This document shows, one piece after another, positions 1 to 9,445 of a stretch of 64,000 nucleotides of DNA. Source of the DNA: Alphaproteobacteria bacterium (GTDB lineage: Bacteria > Pseudomonadota > Alphaproteobacteria > Rhizobiales > Beijerinckiaceae); contig VGDT01000005.1 in assembly GCA_016869595.1 (NCBI GenBank), positions 29,659 to 93,658 on the forward strand, in the 5' to 3' direction. Each line of letters opens with the position of its first letter. Position 1 is the stretch's first letter. Under the pieces are notes generated by a model that ran no database searches, had not been told where the DNA came from, and saw nothing but the letters and a program-made list of their open reading frames with translations. The translations under genes were made by a program, and so were the position numbers.

Positions 1-215
1 TCGGTATCGCGGCCATTTTTTCCTCAAACTTTTTGCCGCTTTCTCTTAGACCAGAGCGGTCCGCGTCGCAAAGCCGCGCGGCGAAGGGCAAGCGCGGCGA
101 TTTGAAGCGAGGCGGCCAAGCGCCTGCTCGGCTGAACCGGCCCTTGCCCGGATCACGCTTAGCAGGGCACAATCGGCTTCTCGCCAACGTCTGGACGCCA
201 ACTCAGGAAATTGAG

Positions 216-449
216 ATGCGCCGCTCTATGAGCTTGCTACTGATCGCCATTTTCGCCGGTGTCACGCCCGCGCACGCCCTGCCCGGAAACCAGATTCCCG
301 ACGACGTGAAGGAAAGATGCAAGACGGATTATGCGAAGCTGTGCAGTGGCGTCATGCCTGGCGGAGGGCGCATCCTCGCCTGTTTTCAGGCGCATAAGGA
401 AGAGGTCTCGCCGGACTGCCGCGACGCGCTCTCCAAGATAAAGAATTGA
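216..449 (+). CDS. small secreted cysteine-rich-repeat protein
   Basis: Internal ATG of ORF 33..449 gives a signal peptide (MRRSMSLLLIAIFAGVTPAHA) followed by a short Cys-containing domain (CKTDYAKLCSGVMPGGGRILACF...DC). Confidence 0.65.
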   Translation: MRRSMSLLLIAIFAGVTPAHALPGNQIPDDVKERCKTDYAKLCSGVMPGGGRILACFQAHKEEVSPDCRDALSKIKN

Positions 450-466
450 CGGGCGCGATCGCCCTC

Positions 467-925
467 TCACTCAGTGTCAACTCCATCCGACGCTTTGGAG
501 GAAAATCGCGCCGAGGCATAGCGGATCGTTAGGACGGCAAGTGACAGAATGAGCGTCGCGCCCGCGAGGATCAGTATGCCGACGTCCGGGACCGACTCCA
601 TCTGCACATAGCCGATCATGTGGCGGGTGAGCGCGGTGATGCCGACATAGAGGAGGAAGCGCACCGGCATGTGGTTGGTGCGGAAATAGATGCCGACCAT
701 CGACCCGATTTCGAGATAGATGAAGAGCAGCAACAGATCTTCGATCGTCGCGTGACCCTTCGCCGTCATTTCGAGAAACGCCTTGGCCGCCGCCCAAACC
801 GTCGCGCCGCCGATGGCGAACAGCGCCAGAAGGTGAAAGCCTTCGGTGAGCAGATAGCCGATCGGATCGATCCGATCGAGCATTCGACGCACCGCTGAGC
901 TGTCCTCCCTGTCCAAATCTTTCAT
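467..925 (-). CDS. PsiE-family (phosphate-starvation-inducible) membrane protein
   Basis: Four hydrophobic segments and the motif DLLLLFIYLEIGSMVGIYFRTNHMPVRFLLYVGITALTRHMIG, typical of PsiE; start chosen at MKDLDRED. Confidence 0.8.
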   Translation of the reverse strand: MKDLDREDSSAVRRMLDRIDPIGYLLTEGFHLLALFAIGGATVWAAAKAFLEMTAKGHATIEDLLLLFIYLEIGSMVGIYFRTNHMPVRFLLYVGITALTRHMIGYVQMESVPDVGILILAGATLILSLAVLTIRYASARFSSKASDGVDTE

Positions 926-1111
926 CGATCGCCTGCAAGGTTTGTGCGGCCGCCTCGGGTCGGATGCGGCGCCGCGAACATCGCGTATGGCGACGTCGAG
1001 CGCAAATGACTTTGTCACCGAAAGTCCTTAGCGCCCCATCCGCCAAGCCGACGCCTGTCGATCGGGATATCAATCATCGCGGCGCATGCGTGCGCGAGCC
1101 CTCGCGCGGAC

Positions 1112-1453
1112 CTATCTCTGGATAGAGTTCAGATAGGCGAGCAGCGCTTCGATCTGCGCGGCGCTGAGCCGGAACTGCGGCATCTCGACGCCCTCGTGGC
1201 CGACGACAATGCCCTCGGCAAGCGCCTCTTCGAGATTATTCAGCGGATATTTCCGAGCAAGATAACGGAACGGCGGCGACTTCGGGTTGGCGCTCTCGCC
1301 GCTCGCGCTGACTGCATGGCAGCGGCCGCAATTTTGCTGCGCGATCGCCCGCCCGCGCTTCAACAACTGCGCATCGGCGGGCGCCTTCGCATACGCGACG
1401 CCGGCGGCGAACAAGAGGAGCGGCGCAACCGCCAAGGGCGCGAATCGAAGCAT
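1112..1453 (-). CDS. c-type cytochrome, class I-like
   Basis: Signal peptide, CGRCH heme motif and a later Met (EMPQFRLSAAQIEALLAYL). Confidence 0.85.
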   Translation of the reverse strand: MLRFAPLAVAPLLLFAAGVAYAKAPADAQLLKRGRAIAQQNCGRCHAVSASGESANPKSPPFRYLARKYPLNNLEEALAEGIVVGHEGVEMPQFRLSAAQIEALLAYLNSIQR

Positions 1454-1494
1454 TAGCGAAGTCTAGCCGCGCGCCCGGCGCGTGTCACCGCGCC

Positions 1495-1923
1495 CTATTT
1501 GCGCACGACGAGCACCGAGCATTTGGCGTGGCGCACGATGGTTTTGGCGTTCGAGCCGAGAAGATAGGTGGCCATCGTCGGGCGATGCGAACCGACGACG
1601 ATAAGGTCCGCATCCCATTCCTCTGCCTCAGCAAGCACTTCCGGATAAACGGCGCCGAAGCGCACGATCGAGGAGACGCGTTCCGCCGGATAGGAGATTT
1701 TGCCGCACAATCCCGCCAAGTCCTTTTCGGTCGCCTCGCGCATCTCCTCGTCAAAATTCGGCGGGATGTAGTCAATGAAGGCTACAGGCACGAGCGGCTG
1801 GACATTGATGAGCCGCAGTTGCGCGTCATGCTCCACTTTTGCGAGCGCGACAGCGGCGTCGAGCGCGAGCTGCGTGACGTCAGCCTCGCTGATATCAACG
1901 GCCACCAGAATTTTCTTATACAT
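1495..1923 (-). CDS. universal stress protein (UspA family)
   Basis: MYKKILVAVDISE... and C-terminal VVGSHRPTMATYLLGSNAKTIVRHAKCSVLVVR. Confidence 0.9.
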   Translation of the reverse strand: MYKKILVAVDISEADVTQLALDAAVALAKVEHDAQLRLINVQPLVPVAFIDYIPPNFDEEMREATEKDLAGLCGKISYPAERVSSIVRFGAVYPEVLAEAEEWDADLIVVGSHRPTMATYLLGSNAKTIVRHAKCSVLVVRK

Positions 1924-2092
1924 CCCTGCCTCCCGACGCGCTCCGCCGCGACTCACCTTTTAAGGGCGGCATGATCGCTCGGATTGGCGCGGCGCGCTAG
2001 CCAACGGTCGTCACGGTTCTCCGCAAAAAAAGCAGCGGCGCCGCACGAGGCGGCGCCATGGGCATGACGAACCTTGCGGCCAGCGGTTTCTG

Positions 2093-2713
2093 TCAGGCTA
2101 TCGGCTTGCCCTGTTCGCCAGGCTTGACTGGAAGCTGCGTCCGAATAGCGTCGACAATCCTTTGGACGGCGGCGTCAGCCTCTGTGGCGCGCTTCTCCGC
2201 CGCTATGGCCCGCTGCTCCATCGCCACAAGATCGGCCTGCTTCACCGCAAGCCGCGACTGCAGCGCATCGAGATCTTTTCGCGTTTGTATGAGGGCGGCG
2301 GTCAGATCGGCGGCTTCGGCCTCCGACTTGCGTAGCGCCGCCTCCGCGCGGTCGCCACGATCTTCCGCGCGCTCCAGCTTCTCTCTTACCGCGTTGGCGG
2401 CGCCATGCGCCCGCGCCACCGCTTGAGCGGACTGCTTTTCGAGTTCCTTGATCGCCGCGGCGGCCTGAGACACGAGGTCCAACGCCGCCATGGCGTCATC
2501 GCCGCCGCGCGTACGCTGACGAGCCGGAAAGTTCGCAGCCGGCGGCGCCGGCGGTCTGGTGTCCCCCCTTGGGATTATTTCGTCCATCACCTGATCAAGA
2601 TCCACCGAATCCATAACTTTAACTCCGGCCGTCGCGTGGGTCGGTTTGCACAGCCGCACTCTCACCTCTCTATTGTCGCCCAAAATCCGGCCAAAAGTCG
2701 ACCTTCGCGCCAA
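2093..2713 (-). CDS. hypothetical coiled-coil protein
   Basis: Long ORF with heptad-rich Ala/Glu/Lys stretch; no family recognised. Confidence 0.5.
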   Translation of the reverse strand: MARRSTFGRILGDNREVRVRLCKPTHATAGVKVMDSVDLDQVMDEIIPRGDTRPPAPPAANFPARQRTRGGDDAMAALDLVSQAAAAIKELEKQSAQAVARAHGAANAVREKLERAEDRGDRAEAALRKSEAEAADLTAALIQTRKDLDALQSRLAVKQADLVAMEQRAIAAEKRATEADAAVQRIVDAIRTQLPVKPGEQGKPIA

Positions 2714-2924
2714 ATTTTTGTCCTGCGTGCGTCTCCCGTAAACGCTCTCTTAACCGAAACGCATGCGTGAGCACTGGCTTAGCCGTCAGGAACAGAGACG
2801 CGAAAATTTGCCGTCTCCTTCAAAATTTGGCGCGACTATGCGAAGGCGTCATGAAATTGCATCAATTATAACGCGAAGGAGCGCGAGGACCCGCGCTCGA
2901 AAACTCCCTCCAGAGAAGCTCCTC

Positions 2925-5408
2925 ATGGTCGAAATCCCCGCAGACGCCGACAAATCCGCGATTGGGCGCGACGTAAAACTGCAGCGGCAGGCTGAAGGGC
3001 GGTTTATTCGCTTCTTTAGCGAGGTCGGCATCGCCGATGTGCCGCTTGTCGGCGGCAAGAATGCCTCGCTTGGCGAAATGTATAGGGAGCTGACGGCCAA
3101 AGGCATCCTTGTGCCCAACGGGTTCGCCGTCACCGCCGAGGCCTATCGCTACACGCTCGACCATGAAGGCGCCTGGACCGATCTTCGGAAGGCGCTCGAC
3201 GGCTTGAATCCAGCTGACGTCGACGATCTCGCAAGACGAGCGGCGCGGGCGCGCGAAATTGTCTACAGCGCACCGACGCCGCTCGATCTCGAAGCGGAAA
3301 TTCGCACCGCCCTGGCTCGGCTTACGGACGAATACGGCGCCGATCTAACGGTCGCCGTGCGCTCTTCGGCGACGGCCGAGGATCTGCCCAGCGCGAGCTT
3401 CGCCGGGCAACACGACACCTATCTCAACGTGCACGGCGCCGCGGCCGTTTTAGACGCGATCCGTCATTGCTTCGCGAGCCTGTTCACAGACCGCGCCATT
3501 CGCTATCGCATCGACAACGGCTTCGACCACTTCAAAGTGTTCAACTCCGTCGGCGTGATGAAAATGGTGCGCTCGGATTTGGCGGCGTCTGGCGTCGTCT
3601 TCACGATCGATACCGAGAGCGGATTCGAAGATGTCGTGTTCATTACCGGCGCCTACGGCCTTGGTGAAAACGTCGTGCAGGGCGCTGTCGATCCCGACGA
3701 ATTTTACGTCTTCAAGCCGACTTACCGGCAGGGCAAGCGCGCCGTTCTGAAGCGCGCGCTGGGTCCAAAAAAGATCAGAATGATCTTTTCAGATCGCGGG
3801 CGGGCGACAACGCGCAACGTTCCGACCGACGCCAAGGAAAGAGAAAAATTCTGCATCTCCGATGAGGAGGCGCTGACGCTCGCCGGACAGGCGATGTCGA
3901 TCGAGGAGCACTATAGCGCGAAAGCGGGCGAGCGCCGCCCTATGGACATTGAATGGGCCAAGGACGGCGTCGACGGGCGGCTTTATATCGTGCAGGCGCG
4001 GCCCGAAACCGTCGCGTCTCGCCGCGACCGGAACGTCGCCGAAATTTACCGGGTCACGCAGCACGGCAGGATCATCGTCGAAGGACGCTCGGTCGGGGCA
4101 AAGATCGCCAGCGGCAAAGCGCGCGTGATTGAGAGCGCGAGCGAGCTTTCGACATTCGTTCCAGGCGAGATCCTTGTCGCCGACACGACATCGCCTGATT
4201 GGGGCACGGTGATGAAATCGGCGGCGGCCATCGTGACTAATCGCGGCGGTCGCACCTGTCACGCGGCGATCGTCGCGCGCGAACTCGGAATTCCCGCAAT
4301 TGTCGGCACGGACACGGCGACGCGCCTCATTCGCACCGGCGACGCGATCGCGGTGAGTTGCGCCGAGGGCGACGTCGGAAAGGTCTATGAAGGCGAGATC
4401 GCGTTTGACATTGAGAAAGTCGATCTTTCGACTTTAGCGAAGCCCGCCACTCACGTGATGATGAATGTCGGCAATCCAGACAGCGCTTTCAGTCTCGCCG
4501 CTTTGCCCAGCGACGGGGTCGGCCTCGCGCGCATGGAGTTCATCATCGCAGATTCGATCAAAGCGCATCCGATGGCGCTCGTTCACCCCGAGCGGTTGGA
4601 CGCGCGCGAACGCGCCGAGATTACCAGACTGACCGCCAATTATGAGAGCCCCGGCGCGTTCTTCGTGCAGCGGCTGTCCGAAGGAGTCGGCACAATCGCC
4701 GCGGCATTTTACCCTAAGCCGGTCGTCGTGCGCATGTCTGACTTCAAGAGTAACGAATATGCGTCATTGCTCGGCGGCGCGGTTTTCGAACTCAACGAAG
4801 CCAATCCGATGATTGGCTTTCGCGGGGCCTCGCGCTATGCGCACCCTGCTTATCGAGAGGGCTTCGCTCTTGAATGCGCTGCGATGAAACGCGTGCGCGA
4901 GGACATGGGCTTAACGAACGTCAAGCTGATGATTCCCTTCTGCCGGCGCATCGAAGAAGCGGAGAAGGTCATCTCACTCATGCGCGAGCTTGGTCTCGAA
5001 CGCGGCAAGAGCGGGCTCGAAATCTATGTGATGTGCGAAATTCCGAACAACGTCATGTTGGTCGATCAGTTCTCCAAACATTTCGATGGGTTTTCGATTG
5101 GTTCGAACGATCTGACGCAGCTGACGCTTGGCGTCGACCGCGACTCGGAAATCGTCGCCTTCGACTTCGACGAACGTGACGAGGGCGTCAAGGAGATCAT
5201 CCGTTTGGCGGTCGAAGGCGCCAGGCGCAATGGACGTCACTGCGGGATCTGTGGTCAGGCGCCCTCGGATTATCCTGAAATCGCCGAGTTTCTTGTACGC
5301 TTAGGAATAGACTCGATCAGCCTCAACCCCGATACGGTTTTGCAGACGACAAGACGCATCGTCGACTTGGAGAAGCAGCTCGGCCGAGAGCCGAGAAAGA
5401 CGCACTAA
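2925..5408 (+). CDS. ppsA: phosphoenolpyruvate synthase
   Basis: LVGGKNASLGEMYREL, VRSSATAEDLPSASFAGQ, TNRGGRTCHAAIVARELGIPAIVG (phospho-His domain), FSIGSNDLTQLTLGVDRDS. Start could be upstream at 2763. Confidence 0.93.
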   Translation: MVEIPADADKSAIGRDVKLQRQAEGRFIRFFSEVGIADVPLVGGKNASLGEMYRELTAKGILVPNGFAVTAEAYRYTLDHEGAWTDLRKALDGLNPADVDDLARRAARAREIVYSAPTPLDLEAEIRTALARLTDEYGADLTVAVRSSATAEDLPSASFAGQHDTYLNVHGAAAVLDAIRHCFASLFTDRAIRYRIDNGFDHFKVFNSVGVMKMVRSDLAASGVVFTIDTESGFEDVVFITGAYGLGENVVQGAVDPDEFYVFKPTYRQGKRAVLKRALGPKKIRMIFSDRGRATTRNVPTDAKEREKFCISDEEALTLAGQAMSIEEHYSAKAGERRPMDIEWAKDGVDGRLYIVQARPETVASRRDRNVAEIYRVTQHGRIIVEGRSVGAKIASGKARVIESASELSTFVPGEILVADTTSPDWGTVMKSAAAIVTNRGGRTCHAAIVARELGIPAIVGTDTATRLIRTGDAIAVSCAEGDVGKVYEGEIAFDIEKVDLSTLAKPATHVMMNVGNPDSAFSLAALPSDGVGLARMEFIIADSIKAHPMALVHPERLDARERAEITRLTANYESPGAFFVQRLSEGVGTIAAAFYPKPVVVRMSDFKSNEYASLLGGAVFELNEANPMIGFRGASRYAHPAYREGFALECAAMKRVREDMGLTNVKLMIPFCRRIEEAEKVISLMRELGLERGKSGLEIYVMCEIPNNVMLVDQFSKHFDGFSIGSNDLTQLTLGVDRDSEIVAFDFDERDEGVKEIIRLAVEGARRNGRHCGICGQAPSDYPEIAEFLVRLGIDSISLNPDTVLQTTRRIVDLEKQLGREPRKTH

Positions 5409-5675
5409 TCGGCCAGCAAGCGCGTCCTTGAATTCGTGCAAATCGCCATATGCGCTTGGCGCCGTTAGGCTCGCCGCCCAAGGCAAAGCCGGCCTTGCGG
5501 TCAACGCGTCATCGTCGCTGCGATCTTCCGGCAGGGCTAAAGCAGCGCTTAATTCGGTTGTTTTTCTATCTCGATGGGGTGAGCGCATTCCCTCGCGCCC
5601 TATATTTGTCGCCCTGAGGACGGCTCCGAAGGCTCCGGCGCCGCTCAAGAAGACAAATGTGGACGGGAGATAAGC

Positions 5676-6170
5676 ATGAAATCAAAACTGGCGATCGTCG
5701 TCGCTGGCCTTCTCGCCTTTGGCGGAATGGCCCGAGGCGGAGGAGTCGATGCGCATCGCGCATTTCTTCCTGGCGACATCAAGTGGGAGCCGGCGCCGAG
5801 CTCCCTTCCGGCAGGCGCCGAGATGGCGGTGCTCTACGGAGATCCGACCCAAGAAGGCGATTTCGTCGTTCGCATCAAGGCGCCAAAGGGCTATCGCGTT
5901 CCGCCGCATACGCATCCCAAGGCGGAGCTGGTGACGATTATCTCCGGCGCTTTCGGTTTTGGCAGAGGACAAACAGCAGACCGCGCCAGCGTCGAGAAGA
6001 TGCCCGCCGGCAGCTTCATCTCGATGCCTGCGGGCGTCCTGCATTATGTGTTTGTCGACGAGGACTCGGTTCTTCAGATCAATGCGACAGGCCCCTGGAA
6101 GATCGACTACTACAATCCCAAGGACGACCCTCGTCTCAATATCGCGCCAATGGGAACGCCTAAGCCGTAA
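5676..6170 (+). CDS. secreted cupin-domain protein
   Basis: Signal peptide; VPPHTHPKAELVTIISGAFGFG and GVLHYVFVDEDSVLQI cupin motifs. Confidence 0.8.
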   Translation: MKSKLAIVVAGLLAFGGMARGGGVDAHRAFLPGDIKWEPAPSSLPAGAEMAVLYGDPTQEGDFVVRIKAPKGYRVPPHTHPKAELVTIISGAFGFGRGQTADRASVEKMPAGSFISMPAGVLHYVFVDEDSVLQINATGPWKIDYYNPKDDPRLNIAPMGTPKP

Positions 6171-6396
6171 GATGAGCGATCCGAGAAAACGGCTCGCGCC
6201 TTTACATCCGAGGTCGCGAGCCGTTCATGTGCGGCTTCCGCTTGAAGAGCGGTCGCCTCTCGGAGCAACGTAGGCGCGCGGAAGATGAAGGCAAGCAGCG
6301 CCGTTCCGATCGCCCGGAAGCCGCGAGGAACGTTATTTCAGCGTGAGAGTTGCGCTTGAAGGTCGCGAAAAGTGTGCGGCGGCAAGGAGTCAATCC

Positions 6397-6552
6397 ATGC
6401 TCTCGACTGTCCTTATCATTGTCCTGCTGTTGTTGCTCATCAGCGCCCTCCCAACATGGCCCTATAGTTCCGAATGGGGATATGGCCCCGGCGGCATCCT
6501 CGGGGCCCTGCTCGTCATCGTCATCGTCATGGCTCTGATCGGCAGGCTATAA
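6397..6552 (+). CDS. DUF3309-type small membrane protein
   Basis: 51 aa: MLSTVLIIVLLLLLISALPTWPYSSEWGYGPGGILGALLVIVIVMALIGRL. Confidence 0.75.
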   Translation: MLSTVLIIVLLLLLISALPTWPYSSEWGYGPGGILGALLVIVIVMALIGRL

Positions 6553-6862
6553 CGCCCGCGGGCCGGCTCGGCGTCGGCAAACGAACGCCTCTTATCTGGC
6601 TTATATTGAGTCTTTTACGCGCTGACGATTGTCGCCGCGATCATCATCCCGCAGGTTTTGTTGTTGCGCGGGGTTCGGCTCGGCGCGCCGACGTCCGCGC
6701 CAGCGCATTGACGCAGCAAGGCGCACTTCGCTGGCGGCGAATCAGCTGTGCGCAAATATTCCGCCGACCGCTCAATGACTTCCCCGCAGGGTTACTTTTT
6801 GGACTTTTCGCCTTTAGAGTTCCGCCCGCGCGGTAAAATTCCGCAATCATCAATGGAGTTCA

Positions 6863-7408
6863 ATGATGTCACGTTTTTCGCTTGGACGCGCGTTTTGCGC
6901 GATGTCCTTCGCCATCGCGCTCGCGCCCAGCGTCGCCAAGGCTCAATCGGTGCAAGTCGGCACGCTCCTCTGCCATGTCTCCGGCGGCGTCGGCATGATC
7001 CTCGTTGAAAACCAGGCGCTCGACTGCGTTTACGTGGACGCTCAGCGCAACCCGCCGCAGCATTACATCGGCAGACTGACCAATGTCGGCGCCAATATTG
7101 GCATCAGCGGTCCGGGTCAGATGATTTGGACCGTTCTCGCGGCCACGAATAGCGTCCAGCCTGGCGCTCTGGCAGGAGACTATATTGGCGCGGAAGGGTC
7201 AGCCGCAATCGGCGCCGGCGCTGGCGCCGCGGTCCTTGTCGGCGGGTCGAACAAGACCATCTCCCTGCAGCCTGTTTCCGTCTCGCTGGGCACGGGACTG
7301 AATGTTTCCGCCGGCATCGGCAATGTCAGCCTGCAATATATGCCGGTGACGCCGCCGCCACCGCCGCCGCCCGCCGTTAAGCCGAAGAAGGTGCGCGCGC
7401 ACAGGTAA
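6863..7408 (+). CDS. DUF992-family exported protein
   Basis: Signal peptide, VGTLLCHVSGGVGMI..., Gly-rich repeats, proline-rich C-terminus. Confidence 0.75.
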   Translation: MMSRFSLGRAFCAMSFAIALAPSVAKAQSVQVGTLLCHVSGGVGMILVENQALDCVYVDAQRNPPQHYIGRLTNVGANIGISGPGQMIWTVLAATNSVQPGALAGDYIGAEGSAAIGAGAGAAVLVGGSNKTISLQPVSVSLGTGLNVSAGIGNVSLQYMPVTPPPPPPPAVKPKKVRAHR

Positions 7409-7420
7409 CCTCGGAGCGCA

Positions 7421-7451
7421 AAAAACGGGCGCTTTATCGGCGCCCGTTTTT
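7421..7451 (+). terminator. Rho-independent terminator after DUF992 gene
   Basis: Perfect inverted repeat AAAAACGGGCG (7421-7431) / CGCCCGTTTTT (7441-7451). Confidence 0.8.
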
Positions 7452-7467
7452 CATTTAGGGCCGCGAT

Positions 7468-8475
7468 TTATTTTTGATGCGGCGTTCCAATGTAAGGGAA
7501 TTCTTTCAAAGTGTCGGTATGCGGCTCCAGCCCATCCGGCGGAATGTCGCCCTTTGAAAGAAAAGACAGCCGGAAATTGATGACGTCGTCAGTAAACGTG
7601 CGGCCATTGGGATAGCCCGCAGGCTTTGTGGGATCGAAGCTGAGCATATCCGGCAGGATGCCGTGCTCGTCAATCGCCGTTATCGCCTCATCCCTCGTAT
7701 AGTCGCCGGTATGGCCCATCAGATGGATGAACTGTTCGAGCCAGCGTTTACGGTCGTTCACCGGTTCGCTGGCGTTATATTCTTCCTTCGTTTCGTCGGT
7801 GTTGAAGAAGCTGCTGACCGACGGGTGGCCCGCACGATCGGCGTGAATAAGCTTGCCGTCGCGGCGCAGGCTGCAGCGTCCCCAAATTCTGATTCCTGGA
7901 TTGCCGCCAAGAGCGCTCGTCGGCATCTCGACGACCGTCGAAAGAATATTGGCCTCGGTGTTCGAATCCTTTCCCGTCCAGGGAGACTTGCCCCCCAAAT
8001 GCGGCGCCGTGAAATTTCTGCCGCCGGACGTATCGTACAAGGCCAGAATGCCATCGTAATCGAAAAAGAAAGCGTCGCTGCGAACGCCTGTGAAGAAGGT
8101 AAGATCGCCTGCGCGCACGATATTCGGCTTGGCGCCGAACGAAACCTCCGCGCCGGAGACGATCTTCTCGCCAACGGGTTCGGGCGAGCGCGATTCTGCG
8201 CCGCGCGCCAGATAAACGTCATAAGTCTGCCTGCCGTCTTGTTTTGGCGCGAACACATAGGTGATCGCGATATCCGTCAGGCAATCGCCGTCATTATCGA
8301 TGTTGAGCCGGTAGATGGCGTCCGGATGAAACTCGTCGCAGTTGGGATTGGCGTTGAGGATGATCGCCGTGCGAGACGGATCGCTCGGCGACTGGAAGGC
8401 GTAGAGATCGCACAGGTCTAACCTTTGATCGCCGAGCGGCGGACCGAGACTGAGACCGGTGAAATGATTCGACAT
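7468..8475 (-). CDS. DUF4331-family protein
   Basis: SNHFTGLSLGPPLGDQRLDLCDLYAFQSPSDPSRTAIILNANP and NLDNDGDCLTDIAITYVF-like motifs. Confidence 0.8.
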   Translation of the reverse strand: MSNHFTGLSLGPPLGDQRLDLCDLYAFQSPSDPSRTAIILNANPNCDEFHPDAIYRLNIDNDGDCLTDIAITYVFAPKQDGRQTYDVYLARGAESRSPEPVGEKIVSGAEVSFGAKPNIVRAGDLTFFTGVRSDAFFFDYDGILALYDTSGGRNFTAPHLGGKSPWTGKDSNTEANILSTVVEMPTSALGGNPGIRIWGRCSLRRDGKLIHADRAGHPSVSSFFNTDETKEEYNASEPVNDRKRWLEQFIHLMGHTGDYTRDEAITAIDEHGILPDMLSFDPTKPAGYPNGRTFTDDVINFRLSFLSKGDIPPDGLEPHTDTLKEFPYIGTPHQK

Positions 8476-8543
8476 GTGTCGCCTCCTTTAAATATGTGGG
8501 AGAAATGTCCGACTGATCTTTTTGCGACGAGTCCTCGCGCAAG

Positions 8544-9443
8544 CTACGTCGGCTTTGTTTCATCATCAAGATTGCCGCGAATGAGTCTGATGATGCTGGA
8601 AAAATCGGCGCCGCCCTGGCCTGCCGCCTTATGCAGCGCATAGAGCTGCGTCGCAGCAGCCCCGAGCGGCGAGGCCGCGCCAGCGTGCGCCGCGGCTTCT
8701 TGCGCCAGTCTTAAATCCTTCAGCATTAGGGCGGTCATAAATCCCGGCTTGTAGTCATTGTTCGCAGGGGATGCGGGGATCATCTCAGGTACGGGACAAT
8801 AGGTGGTGAGCGACCAGGACTGGCCAGAGGAGATCGACGCCGCATCAAATAGCGCCCGATGCGAGAGTCCAAGTTTTTCCGCGAGGACGAAAGCTTCGGC
8901 CGTCGCGATCATGGTGACGCCGAGCATGAGATTGTTGCATATTTTCGTCGCCTGCCCCATGCCCGCGCCGCCGCAATGGAGCACATGCGCGCCCATATGT
9001 TCGAGAATGGGCCGCGCCGCTGCGAACGCCTCCGCCTCGCCGCCGCACATGAAAGTCAGAGTCGCCGCCTTCGCTCCGGCGACGCCGCCGGAGACTGGCG
9101 CATCGACCGCGAGCGCGCCGCTCTCGCGCGCGAGCCGGTGCGCCGAGTGCGCGCTTTCAACGTCGATCGTTGAGCAGTCGATCAGGAGCTTGCCGCGCGA
9201 TTGGGGAGCGATTTCCCGCCAGACGGCAAGCGTCTGATCGCCGCTCTGCAGCATGGTGATGGCGACGTCGGCCCCGTCGATCGCATCGCGCAAGGAACTG
9301 GCGGCGACGACGCCCTCGGCGGCGGCGGCTTCGACGAGCGATGCATCAAGATCGAACCCGCGCGTCTCAAGGCCGGCGCGCGTCAGCGCCGCCGCCATCG
9401 GACGGCCCATATTGCCAAGACCGATGAAAGCTACTCGCGCCAT
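8544..9443 (-). CDS. mmsB: 3-hydroxyisobutyrate dehydrogenase
   Basis: MARVAFIGLGNMGRPMAAALTRAG, DAPVSGGVAGAKAATLTFMCGG; next to mmsA. Confidence 0.9.
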   Translation of the reverse strand: MARVAFIGLGNMGRPMAAALTRAGLETRGFDLDASLVEAAAAEGVVAASSLRDAIDGADVAITMLQSGDQTLAVWREIAPQSRGKLLIDCSTIDVESAHSAHRLARESGALAVDAPVSGGVAGAKAATLTFMCGGEAEAFAAARPILEHMGAHVLHCGGAGMGQATKICNNLMLGVTMIATAEAFVLAEKLGLSHRALFDAASISSGQSWSLTTYCPVPEMIPASPANNDYKPGFMTALMLKDLRLAQEAAAHAGAASPLGAAATQLYALHKAAGQGGADFSSIIRLIRGNLDDETKPT

Positions 9444-9445
9444 GG

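Noticed and set aside
6188-6225. 11-bp perfect inverted repeat after the cupin gene (AACGGCTCGCG/CGCGAGCCGTT)
   Set aside because: Possible terminator, but 16-nt loop and no T-tract; too weak to call as a feature.
7663-8421. 252-aa + strand ORF
   Set aside because: Antisense to the DUF4331 gene with no recognisable domain.
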